NCBI GenBank assembly: GCA_049968515.1
Contig: JBMFQR010000008.1
Coordinates: 10,798-74,797 of the forward strand
Origin: JAOACQ01 sp049968515
Lineage (GTDB): Bacteria > Spirochaetota > Brevinematia > Brevinematales > JAOACQ01
Reading direction: 5' to 3'
DNA: 64,000 nucleotides
The notes under the pieces were generated by a model. The model was given only the letters and a program-made list of their open reading frames with translations. It searched no databases and was not told where the DNA came from. A program made the translations under genes and the position numbers. How positions within the stretch are numbered: position 1 is the first letter of the stretch; each line of letters begins with the position of its first letter. Of the stretch, positions 9,193 through 16,803 are shown in pieces.

Positions 9193-9236
9193 GCTTTGGG
9201 CTGGTTCATTTCTGGTGAACCCGCCCAAAGCTTTTT
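9193..9236 (+). terminator. Terminator of tRNA-Gly
   Basis: A 9-bp stem (GCTTTGGGC at 9193 with GCCCAAAGC at 9223) encloses a second 6-bp stem (GGTTCA/TGAACC), followed directly by TTTTT on the plus strand. It lies 31 bases after the tRNA and just before the convergent leuA stop. Confidence 0.85.
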
Positions 9237-9250
9237 AGGCAGCATATTTA

Positions 9251-10930
9251 CTATTTCTTGTTGAATCTATTGATAGCCGATATTATCGCATTGAGAGAGG
9301 CTGTTGTGATATTGGCATCAATACCAACGCCAAATCTTTTCTCTCCCTCTTCATTTTCAAGGCATATATAGGAAACAGCCTTTGAGTCTGAGCCCTCGCT
9401 TAAAGCGTGTTCTTCATAGGAGACAAACTTGTATTTTGCTACCCCTGCATTTTGCAGGGAGTGAAAGAAAGCATCAATGGGGCCGTTACCGATGCCTTTA
9501 AATTCTTCCTCTTTACCATTTATGTTCAGGTGTGAGAAGATATGCACTACGTTGTGATTTCTGGCAAGATCCTGATTTTCTTCAATTCTGTATTTCACAA
9601 GTTTTAATGGAGAAGATATATTTATGTATTCATTTTTAAAAAGCTCAAAAATCTCCTCTGGTTTCAGTTCACTGCCAGTCTCATCTGTAACCTTCTGGAC
9701 AACCTGTGCAAACTCTGGATGCATTTCCTTCGGAAGTTTAAAGCCAAAGTAATGTTCCATAACAAAGGCAACTCCGCCTTTTCCAGACTGGCTATTGATT
9801 CTTATAATTGGCTCGTACTGTCTTCCTACATCTGAGGGATCGATTGGCAGGTATGGAACTTCCCAGTACTGAGGTTTTTCAACCTCATAGTAATTCAGTC
9901 CCTTCCTTATAGCGTCCTGATGTGAACCAGAAAATGCAGTATAGACAAGCTCACCTGCGTAGGGATGTCTTGGATGAACCTTCATTCTGGTACATCTTTC
10001 ATAGATTTCTACTACCTTATTGATGTCGGAGAAGTCAAGTTTAGGATCTATTCCCTGGGAGAACATATTTAATGCTATGGTCATTATGTCAGCATTTCCT
10101 GTCCTTTCTCCGTTGCCGAAGAGTGTACCTTCAACTCTTTCTGCGCCGGCAAGCAGGGCAAGTTCTGATGCTGCCACGCTTGTGCCTCTGTCGTTATGTG
10201 CGTGGACGCTGATTATCACGCTATCTCTATTCTTTATATGTTTTATAAACCATTCAATCTGGTCTGCATAGATATTTGGAGTTGACATTTCAACCGTTGC
10301 AGGCAGGTTAATAATCATCTTATTTTCCGGTGTTGGTTTCCAGACGTCCATCACTGCCTCACAAATTTCAACGGCAAAATCAAGCTCTGTTCCTGTGAAG
10401 CTTTCAGGGGAGTATTGTTTTATAATCTTTGATCTCTTGTCAAATTTTTTAGACAATTCTTCTATAAGGTTTGCTCCCTCAAGTGCTATATCTATAGCTC
10501 CTTTTTTGTCTGTCCTGAAGACAACCTTTCTCTGTAAAGTCGATGTAGAGTTGTAAAGGTGAACTATCGCTGATTTTACTCCCTGAAGTGATTCAAATGT
10601 TCTTTCTATCAAGTGTTTTCTTGACTGTGTTAAAACCTGAACAGTAACATCATCAGGAATGAGATTTTTTTCTATTAAGGTCCTCATAAATCTATACTCA
10701 GTTTCTGAAGCAGAAGGGAATCCAACCTCTATTTCTTTAAATCCAATATCAACCAGCAGCTTAAAAAATTCGAGTTTTTCTGGGACATTCATAGGGATTG
10801 GTAAAGCCTGATTTCCATCTCTTAAATCGACACTGCACCAGATTGGTGCTTTTGTAATGACCTTATCGGGCCATTCTCTTTTTTCCATTTCAACTTTTGG
10901 AAAAGGCTTATACTTTTTATAATTCATCAT
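9251..10930 (-). CDS. leuA: 2-isopropylmalate synthase (long, type 2)
   Basis: First committed step of leucine synthesis: condenses acetyl-CoA with 2-ketoisovalerate. 559 residues, matching the longer actinobacterial-type LeuA rather than the roughly 515-residue E. coli type. The catalytic TIM barrel opens with DLRDGNQAL (metal and substrate residues, near 37) and carries the HAHNDRG metal-binding motif near 245. The C-terminal 130 residues form the leucine-binding regulatory domain. Two adjacent ATGs follow AAGGAGG. No other leu gene is next to it. A long structured leader precedes it. Confidence 0.95.
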   Translation of the reverse strand: MMNYKKYKPFPKVEMEKREWPDKVITKAPIWCSVDLRDGNQALPIPMNVPEKLEFFKLLVDIGFKEIEVGFPSASETEYRFMRTLIEKNLIPDDVTVQVLTQSRKHLIERTFESLQGVKSAIVHLYNSTSTLQRKVVFRTDKKGAIDIALEGANLIEELSKKFDKRSKIIKQYSPESFTGTELDFAVEICEAVMDVWKPTPENKMIINLPATVEMSTPNIYADQIEWFIKHIKNRDSVIISVHAHNDRGTSVAASELALLAGAERVEGTLFGNGERTGNADIMTIALNMFSQGIDPKLDFSDINKVVEIYERCTRMKVHPRHPYAGELVYTAFSGSHQDAIRKGLNYYEVEKPQYWEVPYLPIDPSDVGRQYEPIIRINSQSGKGGVAFVMEHYFGFKLPKEMHPEFAQVVQKVTDETGSELKPEEIFELFKNEYINISSPLKLVKYRIEENQDLARNHNVVHIFSHLNINGKEEEFKGIGNGPIDAFFHSLQNAGVAKYKFVSYEEHALSEGSDSKAVSYICLENEEGEKRFGVGIDANITTASLNAIISAINRFNKK

Positions 10931-11143
10931 AATTTCCTCCTTTTTAAAAGCAACTTTTAAGGGTATGATTCAAAGCCGGCAGAAAGCCTTAGAATCAAAA
11001 TAATAGAAATAGGTAATCTACGAGCCACCTATAGGTCATTAATAGGAAGGTAAACTGGATAAAGTAGCTTACGAAGTGTGCAGCGATTCTGTAATTATTA
11101 GGAAACACTCGAGCCCCATAACAAGCCTCCAGCAAACAAACTC
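10931..11143 (-). promoter_or_regulatory. Long leader of leuA, candidate attenuator region
   Basis: About 210 bases between the predicted transcription start and the leuA ATG. It holds a 14-codon open frame (10995-11039) with Leu at codons 6, 10, 12 and 13, followed at once by a hairpin (10967-10996: GATTC-AAGGC paired with GCTTT-GAATC). No T-box, S-box or B12-box motif is visible. The short frame lacks a clear ribosome site and the hairpin lacks a T-run, so leucine control here is a suggestion, not a call. Confidence 0.3.
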
Positions 11144-11149
11144 TGTTAT

Positions 11150-11178
11150 ATTTTACTCACTTATCGGAAAAAAATCAA
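11150..11178 (-). promoter_or_regulatory. Promoter of leuA
   Basis: Minus strand TTGATT, 17 bases, TAAAAT, just after the stop codon of the HAD gene. Confidence 0.6.
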
Positions 11179-11180
11179 GT

Positions 11181-11867
11181 TTAGTTACTAATTTTCGCAG
11201 AAGAGAGTGTAGGATTAATAAAAAAAATATTTCTATCAACCTCTGAAAAGCTTTTAATTTTTTGATAGTTTGAGTTGTAATTTTCATTTGCTGAATCCAC
11301 TATAATAATTTTTCCGACATTTGCATTTTCTGCTGCCTTAATTCCCGAGGGTGAATCCTCAAAAACGAGGGTTTCATAATTTTTTATTCCGAGAATTTTA
11401 ATTGCTTTTAAATAAATTTCCGGGTCTGGTTTACCTTTTATTTTACCATCATTATAAACAACCTTTGAAAGATCAAAAAATCTGTCCAATTTGAGTTTTT
11501 CAAAGTAGAAACAGACGTTCTCATAGCCTGAAGCTGTAGCTATAGTAAAGGGTATTTTATTTTCTTTCAGAAAGCTCAAAAATTCTTCTGCACCTATAGC
11601 AAGCTGCATTTCTTTTTTCAGGCAGAGGTTCTGGTAAATTTTTTCCTTTTCGTTTATGAAAAGTTTTATTTTTTCATCTGATAATTTTCTTGAAAATATC
11701 AATCTTAAAATATCCTCATTATTTTTACCATGAATAATTTCAAATTTTTCTCTATCTGACATATTTATTCCATATTTATTAAGAAATATATTCCAGGCGA
11801 TATTATGGATTTCAGTGTCCCAGAAAAGGGTTCCATTAAAATCAAACACAACACCTTTTATTTGCAT
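11181..11867 (-). CDS. HAD-superfamily hydrolase, phosphoglucomutase/phosphatase-like
   Basis: 228 residues. Motif I is FDFNGTLF with Asp9 as nucleophile; motif II is the Thr in TIATAS near 108; motif III is the Lys in GKPDPE near 148; motif IV is EDSPSG near 172. An inserted helical cap (about 15-85) places it in subfamily I with beta-phosphoglucomutase and small-phosphate-ester phosphatases. The usual second Asp of DxD is Asn, as in a known subset, so phosphatase rather than mutase activity is more likely. Substrate unknown. Weak ribosome site. Confidence 0.85.
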   Translation of the reverse strand: MQIKGVVFDFNGTLFWDTEIHNIAWNIFLNKYGINMSDREKFEIIHGKNNEDILRLIFSRKLSDEKIKLFINEKEKIYQNLCLKKEMQLAIGAEEFLSFLKENKIPFTIATASGYENVCFYFEKLKLDRFFDLSKVVYNDGKIKGKPDPEIYLKAIKILGIKNYETLVFEDSPSGIKAAENANVGKIIIVDSANENYNSNYQKIKSFSEVDRNIFFINPTLSSAKISN

Positions 11868-12053
11868 ATCTTTATCAGAAATTTTCGGTTTAGTGTGGTA
11901 TAAACTGAAAAAGTTGGAGATGATTTTTTGAGTTTGTTTTATGTTTCTTGCTTTACATTTTACGTATGTAGAAGAAGAAATTCTATTTCAACTTAAGAAA
12001 GGTAATTGATTGATTGTACTTTTGTGTGTAATCATTGATATCGATATGTTAAA

Positions 12054-12082
12054 TTGACAATTTTACCTCCATTGTCTATAAT
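12054..12082 (+). promoter_or_regulatory. Promoter of the universal stress protein operon
   Basis: TTGACA, 17 bases, TATAAT: a perfect consensus match. A partial FNR-like sequence (TTGAT-N4-ATATG, 12035-12048) sits just upstream of the -35 box. Confidence 0.85.
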
Positions 12083-12111
12083 CAAAATAATAATTTCTGG
12101 ATGGGTTTTTT

Positions 12112-12975
12112 ATGTTAAGAAAGCTTCTTTTTCCCGTGGTCTTTACAGAGGAGACGGAGCAGATTATAGGGTGTATTGCAGGTCTTGCAGAGAATGGGTT
12201 GAAAGAAGTAACTTTGCTTCATGTTATAAGTGTGTCTGAAGTCATGGAAAATAATTATACTGGTGAGAAACTTGAAGAGGAGCTTTTATTTAAGTGGAAG
12301 AAATTTCTTGAAGAGTATGGGCTTAAAGTGGAATATAAAATAATTACTGGCATACCATGGATTGAAATTGTTGATATGGCTGAAAAGAAAGATTTTTCTT
12401 TCATTCTCATAGGTTCGCATGGAAGTTCATTTCTTGAGAGGGTGCTTCTCGGAAGTGTAACCGAGAGGGTTGTGCAGCATTCAAAAAAGCCTATACTTAT
12501 ATATAAGCTAAAAAAAGGCAAGCAGAATCAGGGTCTTTTCTGTATTGACATATTCAAAAAGATTTTGTATTGTACTGATTTTTCGGTTTCATCTGAAAGG
12601 TGCATTCCTTATATTGAAAGTATGTTAAACAATAAAGACCAGGAGCTTCTGATACTTCATGTTCAGGATTTGAGAAATCTGAAGCATGTGGATCCTGCCA
12701 AAATTGATGAATTTAACAAGATTGATCTTGAGAGGCTTGCAAAGTTAAAGGAGCATTTTGAGAAAGTAGGGTACAAAAAGGTGATGACATTGCTTACGAC
12801 TGGTTATTCTATAAGTGAGATAATGAATTACTCAGTCACAGAAGAACCTTCGATCATTGTCATCGGTAAGAAGGGCAAAACAAACCTAAAAGAAATGTTA
12901 CTTGGTGGAGTTTCCCAGACGCTCATTCACAGGTCGAATGTCTCAATTTTTATGGTAGAGGAAGATTCAAAGTGA
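12112..12975 (+). CDS. Universal stress protein with two Usp domains
   Basis: 287 residues forming two tandem Usp domains (about 1-140 and 153-283). The first has the ATP-binding pattern G-2x-G-9x-G-S/T in GSHGSSFLERVLLGSVT. In the second, GKKGKTNLKEMLLGGVSQ is similar but the last Ser/Thr step is shifted. Usp proteins help survival under starvation, redox or energy stress. The first gene of a three-gene unit; the next gene overlaps its stop codon by four bases. Confidence 0.9.
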   Translation: MLRKLLFPVVFTEETEQIIGCIAGLAENGLKEVTLLHVISVSEVMENNYTGEKLEEELLFKWKKFLEEYGLKVEYKIITGIPWIEIVDMAEKKDFSFILIGSHGSSFLERVLLGSVTERVVQHSKKPILIYKLKKGKQNQGLFCIDIFKKILYCTDFSVSSERCIPYIESMLNNKDQELLILHVQDLRNLKHVDPAKIDEFNKIDLERLAKLKEHFEKVGYKKVMTLLTTGYSISEIMNYSVTEEPSIIVIGKKGKTNLKEMLLGGVSQTLIHRSNVSIFMVEEDSK

Positions 12976-13589
12976 AGATTTCGACCTTTGTGCTTGGAGA
13001 TATATTTGTAAATACCTATGTGGTATCAAATGGCAAAAAGGCTTTTATTATTGATCCCGCTTCTTCGGACAGTTCTTTTCTTGATGAAATTTCTGAGTTT
13101 GAGATAGAATATATTATCAACACTCACGGGCATTTTGACCACATTGAAGGGAATTCGCTGGTTAAAGAGAGGTATAATTCAAAGATTATCATTCATGAAA
13201 TGGATGCAGCTTTGCTCACAAATTCTTTTCTAAATCTTTCTATATTTATGGGCAAAAAAGTTATTTCTCCACCTGCTGATATAGTGTTAAAAGGCAGAGA
13301 AAACAATATATGCTTATGTGGAATTAATTTTAGGATATTAAATATGCCGGGTCACTCAAAGGGTTCAATAATTCTTATTAATGAAGATGAAAAGGTCTTA
13401 TTTGCTGGGGATTTAATCTTTGAGAATTCATATGGAAGGGTTGATTTTCCTGGAAGCAGTTCGGAAGAGATGAGTCATTCGCTTGAATTAATAAAGCAGT
13501 TTCCGGATGATTATACTGTTTATCCAGGGCATGGAAATACTTTTTGTCTTAAAGAATTTAAAAGATGGAGTGAAGGAATAATATTATGA
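12972..13589 (+). CDS. Metallo-beta-lactamase-fold hydrolase (glyoxalase II-like)
   Basis: 205 residues. THGHFDH (about 51-57) is the first metal motif; GHSKGS near 126 gives the next His; GDLIF near 145 the bridging Asp; YPGHG near 180 the last His. This set matches the small cytosolic hydrolases called hydroxyacylglutathione-hydrolase-like, which cut thioesters. The substrate is not known. GTG start overlaps the usp stop (GTGA). Confidence 0.9.
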   Translation: MKISTFVLGDIFVNTYVVSNGKKAFIIDPASSDSSFLDEISEFEIEYIINTHGHFDHIEGNSLVKERYNSKIIIHEMDAALLTNSFLNLSIFMGKKVISPPADIVLKGRENNICLCGINFRILNMPGHSKGSIILINEDEKVLFAGDLIFENSYGRVDFPGSSSEEMSHSLELIKQFPDDYTVYPGHGNTFCLKEFKRWSEGIIL

Positions 13590-14632
13590 GGCTTGAAGAC
13601 TTATACTTTGAATTGCCAGAGGAACTCATTGCTGAAAAGCCGGCAGAAAAAAGGGAAGAATCAAGGCTTCTTGTTGTGTTAAGGGGTGAGAATAGATTCT
13701 ATGAAACCAAATTCAGGGAGATAACAGACCTTTTTAAAAAAGGTGAATTACTTGTTTTTAACAACACAAAGGTTTTTAAAGCAAGGCTTCTGGGAAAGAC
13801 AGAAGGTGGTAGAAATGTAGATTTATTGCTTGTTGAGAGGGTGCAGGGCAATCTCTGGAAGGCTATGGTAAAGAACTCAAGAAAGTTTAAGTCCGGGACA
13901 TCTGTTTGTTTCCGGAATGTAGTGGCAAAGATAGGTGAGAGAGTTGAAGAATTCAGGCTCATAAGGTTTGACAAGAATCTGGATTTTGATGATATTGACA
14001 AAATTGGAGTTGTTCCATTGCCTCCCTACATTATAAAAAGGAGGAAGAGTCTGGGGCTTGAGGAATACACCGATGAAGATGATGAGAGGTATCAGAGTGT
14101 TCTGGCAAAGGTCAGTGGTTCTGTAGCTGCTCCGACAGCGTCTTTTCATTTCAGTGAAGAATTGCTTTCAAGACTCAGAGAAAGTGGAGTAAATTTTGCA
14201 TTTGTAACTCTGCATATAGGGCCTGGAACCTTCAAGCCTGTTGAAGGGGACATTGATAATTTTAAAATTCACAGGGAGTGGATAGAAGTAGATTCAGACA
14301 ACATAGAGCTAATAAAGAAGGCAAAGATGGAAAAGAATAAGATTACTGCTATAGGAACAACCTCTGTAAGAACACTTGAAACAATTGCCTCAATTTTTGG
14401 TGATGTAAGGAATTTCAAGGCTTATTCTGGCTATACTGATTTGTTTATAAAGGAAGGTTACAGATTCAAGCTTGTGGACGGGATGGTCACAAACTTTCAT
14501 CTACCTTACTCAACATTGCTTTTGCTTGTATATGCCTTTGCTGGCAAGGAATTGATACAGAGTGCTTATCGTTATGCCATAGAAAACAAGTTTAGATTTT
14601 TCAGCTATGGAGATGCAATGATAATAAGGTGA
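13586..14632 (+). CDS. queA: S-adenosylmethionine:tRNA ribosyltransferase-isomerase
   Basis: Makes epoxyqueuosine from preQ1 in the wobble base of GUN-anticodon tRNAs. 348 residues, typical length. Signature stretches are present: LIAEKPAEKRE near 14, LLVFNNTKVFKARL near 54, and the C-terminal GxGTFxPV-like IGPGTFKPV, ITAIGTTSVRTLE and TNFHLP-STLLLLV. ATG overlaps the previous stop (ATGA). No other queuosine gene is adjacent. Confidence 0.95.
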   Translation: MRLEDLYFELPEELIAEKPAEKREESRLLVVLRGENRFYETKFREITDLFKKGELLVFNNTKVFKARLLGKTEGGRNVDLLLVERVQGNLWKAMVKNSRKFKSGTSVCFRNVVAKIGERVEEFRLIRFDKNLDFDDIDKIGVVPLPPYIIKRRKSLGLEEYTDEDDERYQSVLAKVSGSVAAPTASFHFSEELLSRLRESGVNFAFVTLHIGPGTFKPVEGDIDNFKIHREWIEVDSDNIELIKKAKMEKNKITAIGTTSVRTLETIASIFGDVRNFKAYSGYTDLFIKEGYRFKLVDGMVTNFHLPYSTLLLLVYAFAGKELIQSAYRYAIENKFRFFSYGDAMIIR

Positions 14633-14640
14633 AAGTATTT

Positions 14641-14702
14641 TTCTCGTTCGGAATGGCATCTTTGCTTTGCTCAGAATGACATTTTCGCCTTTTTGGACAG
14701 CC
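14641..14702. repeat. Degenerate dispersed repeat
   Basis: A 62-base intergenic block. On the minus strand it reads GGCTGTCCAAAAAGGC, then GTCATTCTGAGCAAAGC-type text ending in CGAACGAG. This resembles a widely dispersed bacterial intergenic repeat. Its first 16 bases occur again at 23054-23069. It lies between the convergent queA and ttcA-like genes. Confidence 0.6.
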
Positions 14703-14764
14703 ATTATAGAAATGTGATGTTTTAATTAGCATATGCTATTTTTCTGATTTGTTAGGGCTTGTGT

Positions 14765-15559
14765 TTATGGCCTTTTAAATCTGCCACTTGTCTTTGGATT
14801 AAAGAGGTAGTTTAAAAGATAGTCTGGCTTTGGGTTTCTGAATGCTGCAAAGATATTGTTTTTAACACCGGGGATTTTACTTTCAAGTTCTTCAATCAGT
14901 TTTCTAATCTCAAGTCTTCTAAAATCTCTTTTCATAATCTTTGAGGGGCACACTTCACCAATTATGAGGATATTTTCTTTATTAGAATAGAAATACTTTT
15001 CAATCTCTTTCTTTTCAAGGTATGCCAGAGGGCGTATTATTGTCAGTGTTCCGTTGAAAAGGGGCAGTTTTGGTAGCATTGATGAAAGCTCTCTTTTATA
15101 AAACATATTCATTAAATTGGTTTCCACGATGTCATCCTTGTGATGTGCAAGGGCGATTTTTTTAGCTCCGATGGCGTTTGCATATTTAAATAGCTCGGTG
15201 CGTCTTTTCTGTGCGCAGAGGTAGCATATGTCGCGCTTTGGTCTATGAGATTTTGTGAGATATTCTATTGCAGGCACTGGAATTATTTTTAGTTCGGTAG
15301 ATGTTGCTGAAAAAATGTAGTTTTTTAACTTGTCAAGTTTTTTATTGTATTCTTCATTTTCACCATTGAAATTATCAATAATGACAGGGAAAAGCTCATA
15401 CTTGATGGGAATATATTTAAGTCTTTTGTAAAGTAAAACAAGCATTACAATACTATCTATTCCACCTGAAATGGCGGCGACGATTCTATCTTTGTCCTCT
15501 ATCATATCATAATCATTTATTGCCTGTCCTATTATTTTAAGCATTCTGAATTCATTCAA
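14765..15559 (-). CDS. TtcA-like tRNA-thiolating PP-loop ATPase
   Basis: 264 residues. The PP-loop ATP motif SGGIDS (about 31-36) adenylates the target base. CYLC (about 112-115) and a third Cys in EVCPSK near 203 match the three Cys ligands of the [4Fe-4S] cluster in the TtcA family, which thiolates C32 of tRNA. The usual TtcA CxxC is CSLC; here it is CYLC. Last gene of the operon that begins with the MutS-like gene; overlaps the uracil-DNA glycosylase by 8 bases. Confidence 0.85.
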   Translation of the reverse strand: MNEFRMLKIIGQAINDYDMIEDKDRIVAAISGGIDSIVMLVLLYKRLKYIPIKYELFPVIIDNFNGENEEYNKKLDKLKNYIFSATSTELKIIPVPAIEYLTKSHRPKRDICYLCAQKRRTELFKYANAIGAKKIALAHHKDDIVETNLMNMFYKRELSSMLPKLPLFNGTLTIIRPLAYLEKKEIEKYFYSNKENILIIGEVCPSKIMKRDFRRLEIRKLIEELESKIPGVKNNIFAAFRNPKPDYLLNYLFNPKTSGRFKRP

Positions 15560-16217
15560 GTGGTTTATCCTCCTTTTCCACCAGCTCGATTGCTTTTTTT
15601 ATATCCATCTTAAAATCTTCAATCAGATTCATATTTCTGAGGACTGCAGCGGGGTGATATGTTGGTAAAACTGTATAGCCGAGGGGAGATTTTCTCATGA
15701 TACCTCTCAGGCTTGAAATTCCCTCTTTTGTGTTGAGGAGAAATTTTGTGGAGAAATTACCGAGTGCGACGATAAGCCTTGGTTTTATTATTAAAAGCTG
15801 TTCAACAAGATAGGGGCTACAGAGAGCTATCTCTTCAGGCTCAGGGTTTCTATTCCCCGGTGGGCGATGCTTTAAAATGTTGCAGATATAGACGCTACTT
15901 CTTCTGACCCCCAGATTCTCGAGTATGCTTGTAAGTAATCTACCAGCTCTTCCCACAAATGGTTTGCCCTGTATGTCTTCTTCTTCCCCGGGGGCTTCCC
16001 CTACAAGCACAAGTGCTGAATTATAATCTCCATCAGAAAAGACGAGATTTTTGGAAGTCTTGTAGAGATTACACTTCTGGCAATTCTTGCATTTTTCCTC
16101 AAGCAATTTCAATTTTTTCCCTTTTTCGTCAAGAAGATTCTCTACTGGTTGATTTTCTCGAAAGTAAAATTCTTCTTTTATTAATGCTAAAATCTTTTCA
16201 GTAATATTTGAGTTCAT
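15552..16217 (-). CDS. Uracil-DNA glycosylase, family 4
   Basis: Removes uracil from DNA. 221 residues. Motif 1 GEAPGEEED (near 73), KPFVGRAG, and motif 2 HPAAVLR near 187 mark family 4. Cys43, Cys46 or Cys49 and Cys133 can bind the iron-sulfur cluster, but the Cys usually found in the KCRPP loop is His here (KHRPP), with a Cys five residues earlier. The cluster may be shifted, or lost. Second-to-last gene in the operon; overlaps both neighbours. Confidence 0.9.
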   Translation of the reverse strand: MNSNITEKILALIKEEFYFRENQPVENLLDEKGKKLKLLEEKCKNCQKCNLYKTSKNLVFSDGDYNSALVLVGEAPGEEEDIQGKPFVGRAGRLLTSILENLGVRRSSVYICNILKHRPPGNRNPEPEEIALCSPYLVEQLLIIKPRLIVALGNFSTKFLLNTKEGISSLRGIMRKSPLGYTVLPTYHPAAVLRNMNLIEDFKMDIKKAIELVEKEDKPLE

Positions 16218-16803
16218 TTAAAATCCCCTCGAGTGCCTTTTTTCTGTGTGAGATTTTATTTTTTTCAGTTTCGCTTAATTCAGCCATTGTAATTTTGTAG
16301 CCGGATTCCTCTGTCAGAAATATGGGATCGTAGCCAAAGCCATTTGTTCCCTTTGGCTCGAATGCAATCTTTCCGTAACATTTTCCGCTGGATTTTATAA
16401 TCTTTCCTTCTGGAGAAATAAGCATCATACTGCAATTGTAGTTAGCGTTTCTTTTCTCGAAAGGGATGCCTTCCATTTCCAAAAGGAGTTTTTTTATGTT
16501 TTCGTCATCTGTGGCGTTCTCGCCTGCATATCTTGCCGAATAGACTCCTGGTCTGCCTCCCAGTGCTTCAACCTCAAGTCCGGAATCCTCCCCGAGGAAG
16601 AAATAGTCCCTATAGCTTTCCTTCAGTAATTCATAGACTGTCAGGGCTTTCTTTTCGGCATTTCCCATAAATGTATCTTTATCCTCAACAATTTTGACAT
16701 TGAAATCTATCTCTTTCAGAGTGAGAATACTTGAATTCTCTTCGAGGAGTGATTTAAGTTCCCTCGCCTTTCCCTGATTTTTAGTGGTAATTATTAATCT
16801 CAT
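16198..16803 (-). CDS. rdgB: Non-canonical purine NTP pyrophosphatase (RdgB/HAM1)
   Basis: Hydrolyses dITP, XTP and similar damaged nucleotides before they enter DNA. 201 residues, with TTKNQGKARELK at the N-terminus, GEDSGLEVEALGGRPGVYSA near 70 and GTNGFGYDPIF near 150. Overlaps murE by 23 bases and the uracil-DNA glycosylase by 20, so two nucleotide-hygiene enzymes are coupled. Confidence 0.95.
   Translation of the reverse strand: MRLIITTKNQGKARELKSLLEENSSILTLKEIDFNVKIVEDKDTFMGNAEKKALTVYELLKESYRDYFFLGEDSGLEVEALGGRPGVYSARYAGENATDDENIKKLLLEMEGIPFEKRNANYNCSMMLISPEGKIIKSSGKCYGKIAFEPKGTNGFGYDPIFLTEESGYKITMAELSETEKNKISHRKKALEGILNELKYY

Noticed and set aside
9193..9236. The hairpin as a leuA terminator on the minus strand
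   Set aside because: T-residues follow the stem only on the plus strand; on the minus strand the sequence after it is mixed.
10931..11143. T-box or known riboswitch ahead of leuA
   Set aside because: No T-box core sequence, S-box, cobalamin or lysine box is visible; only a hairpin and a short frame are present.
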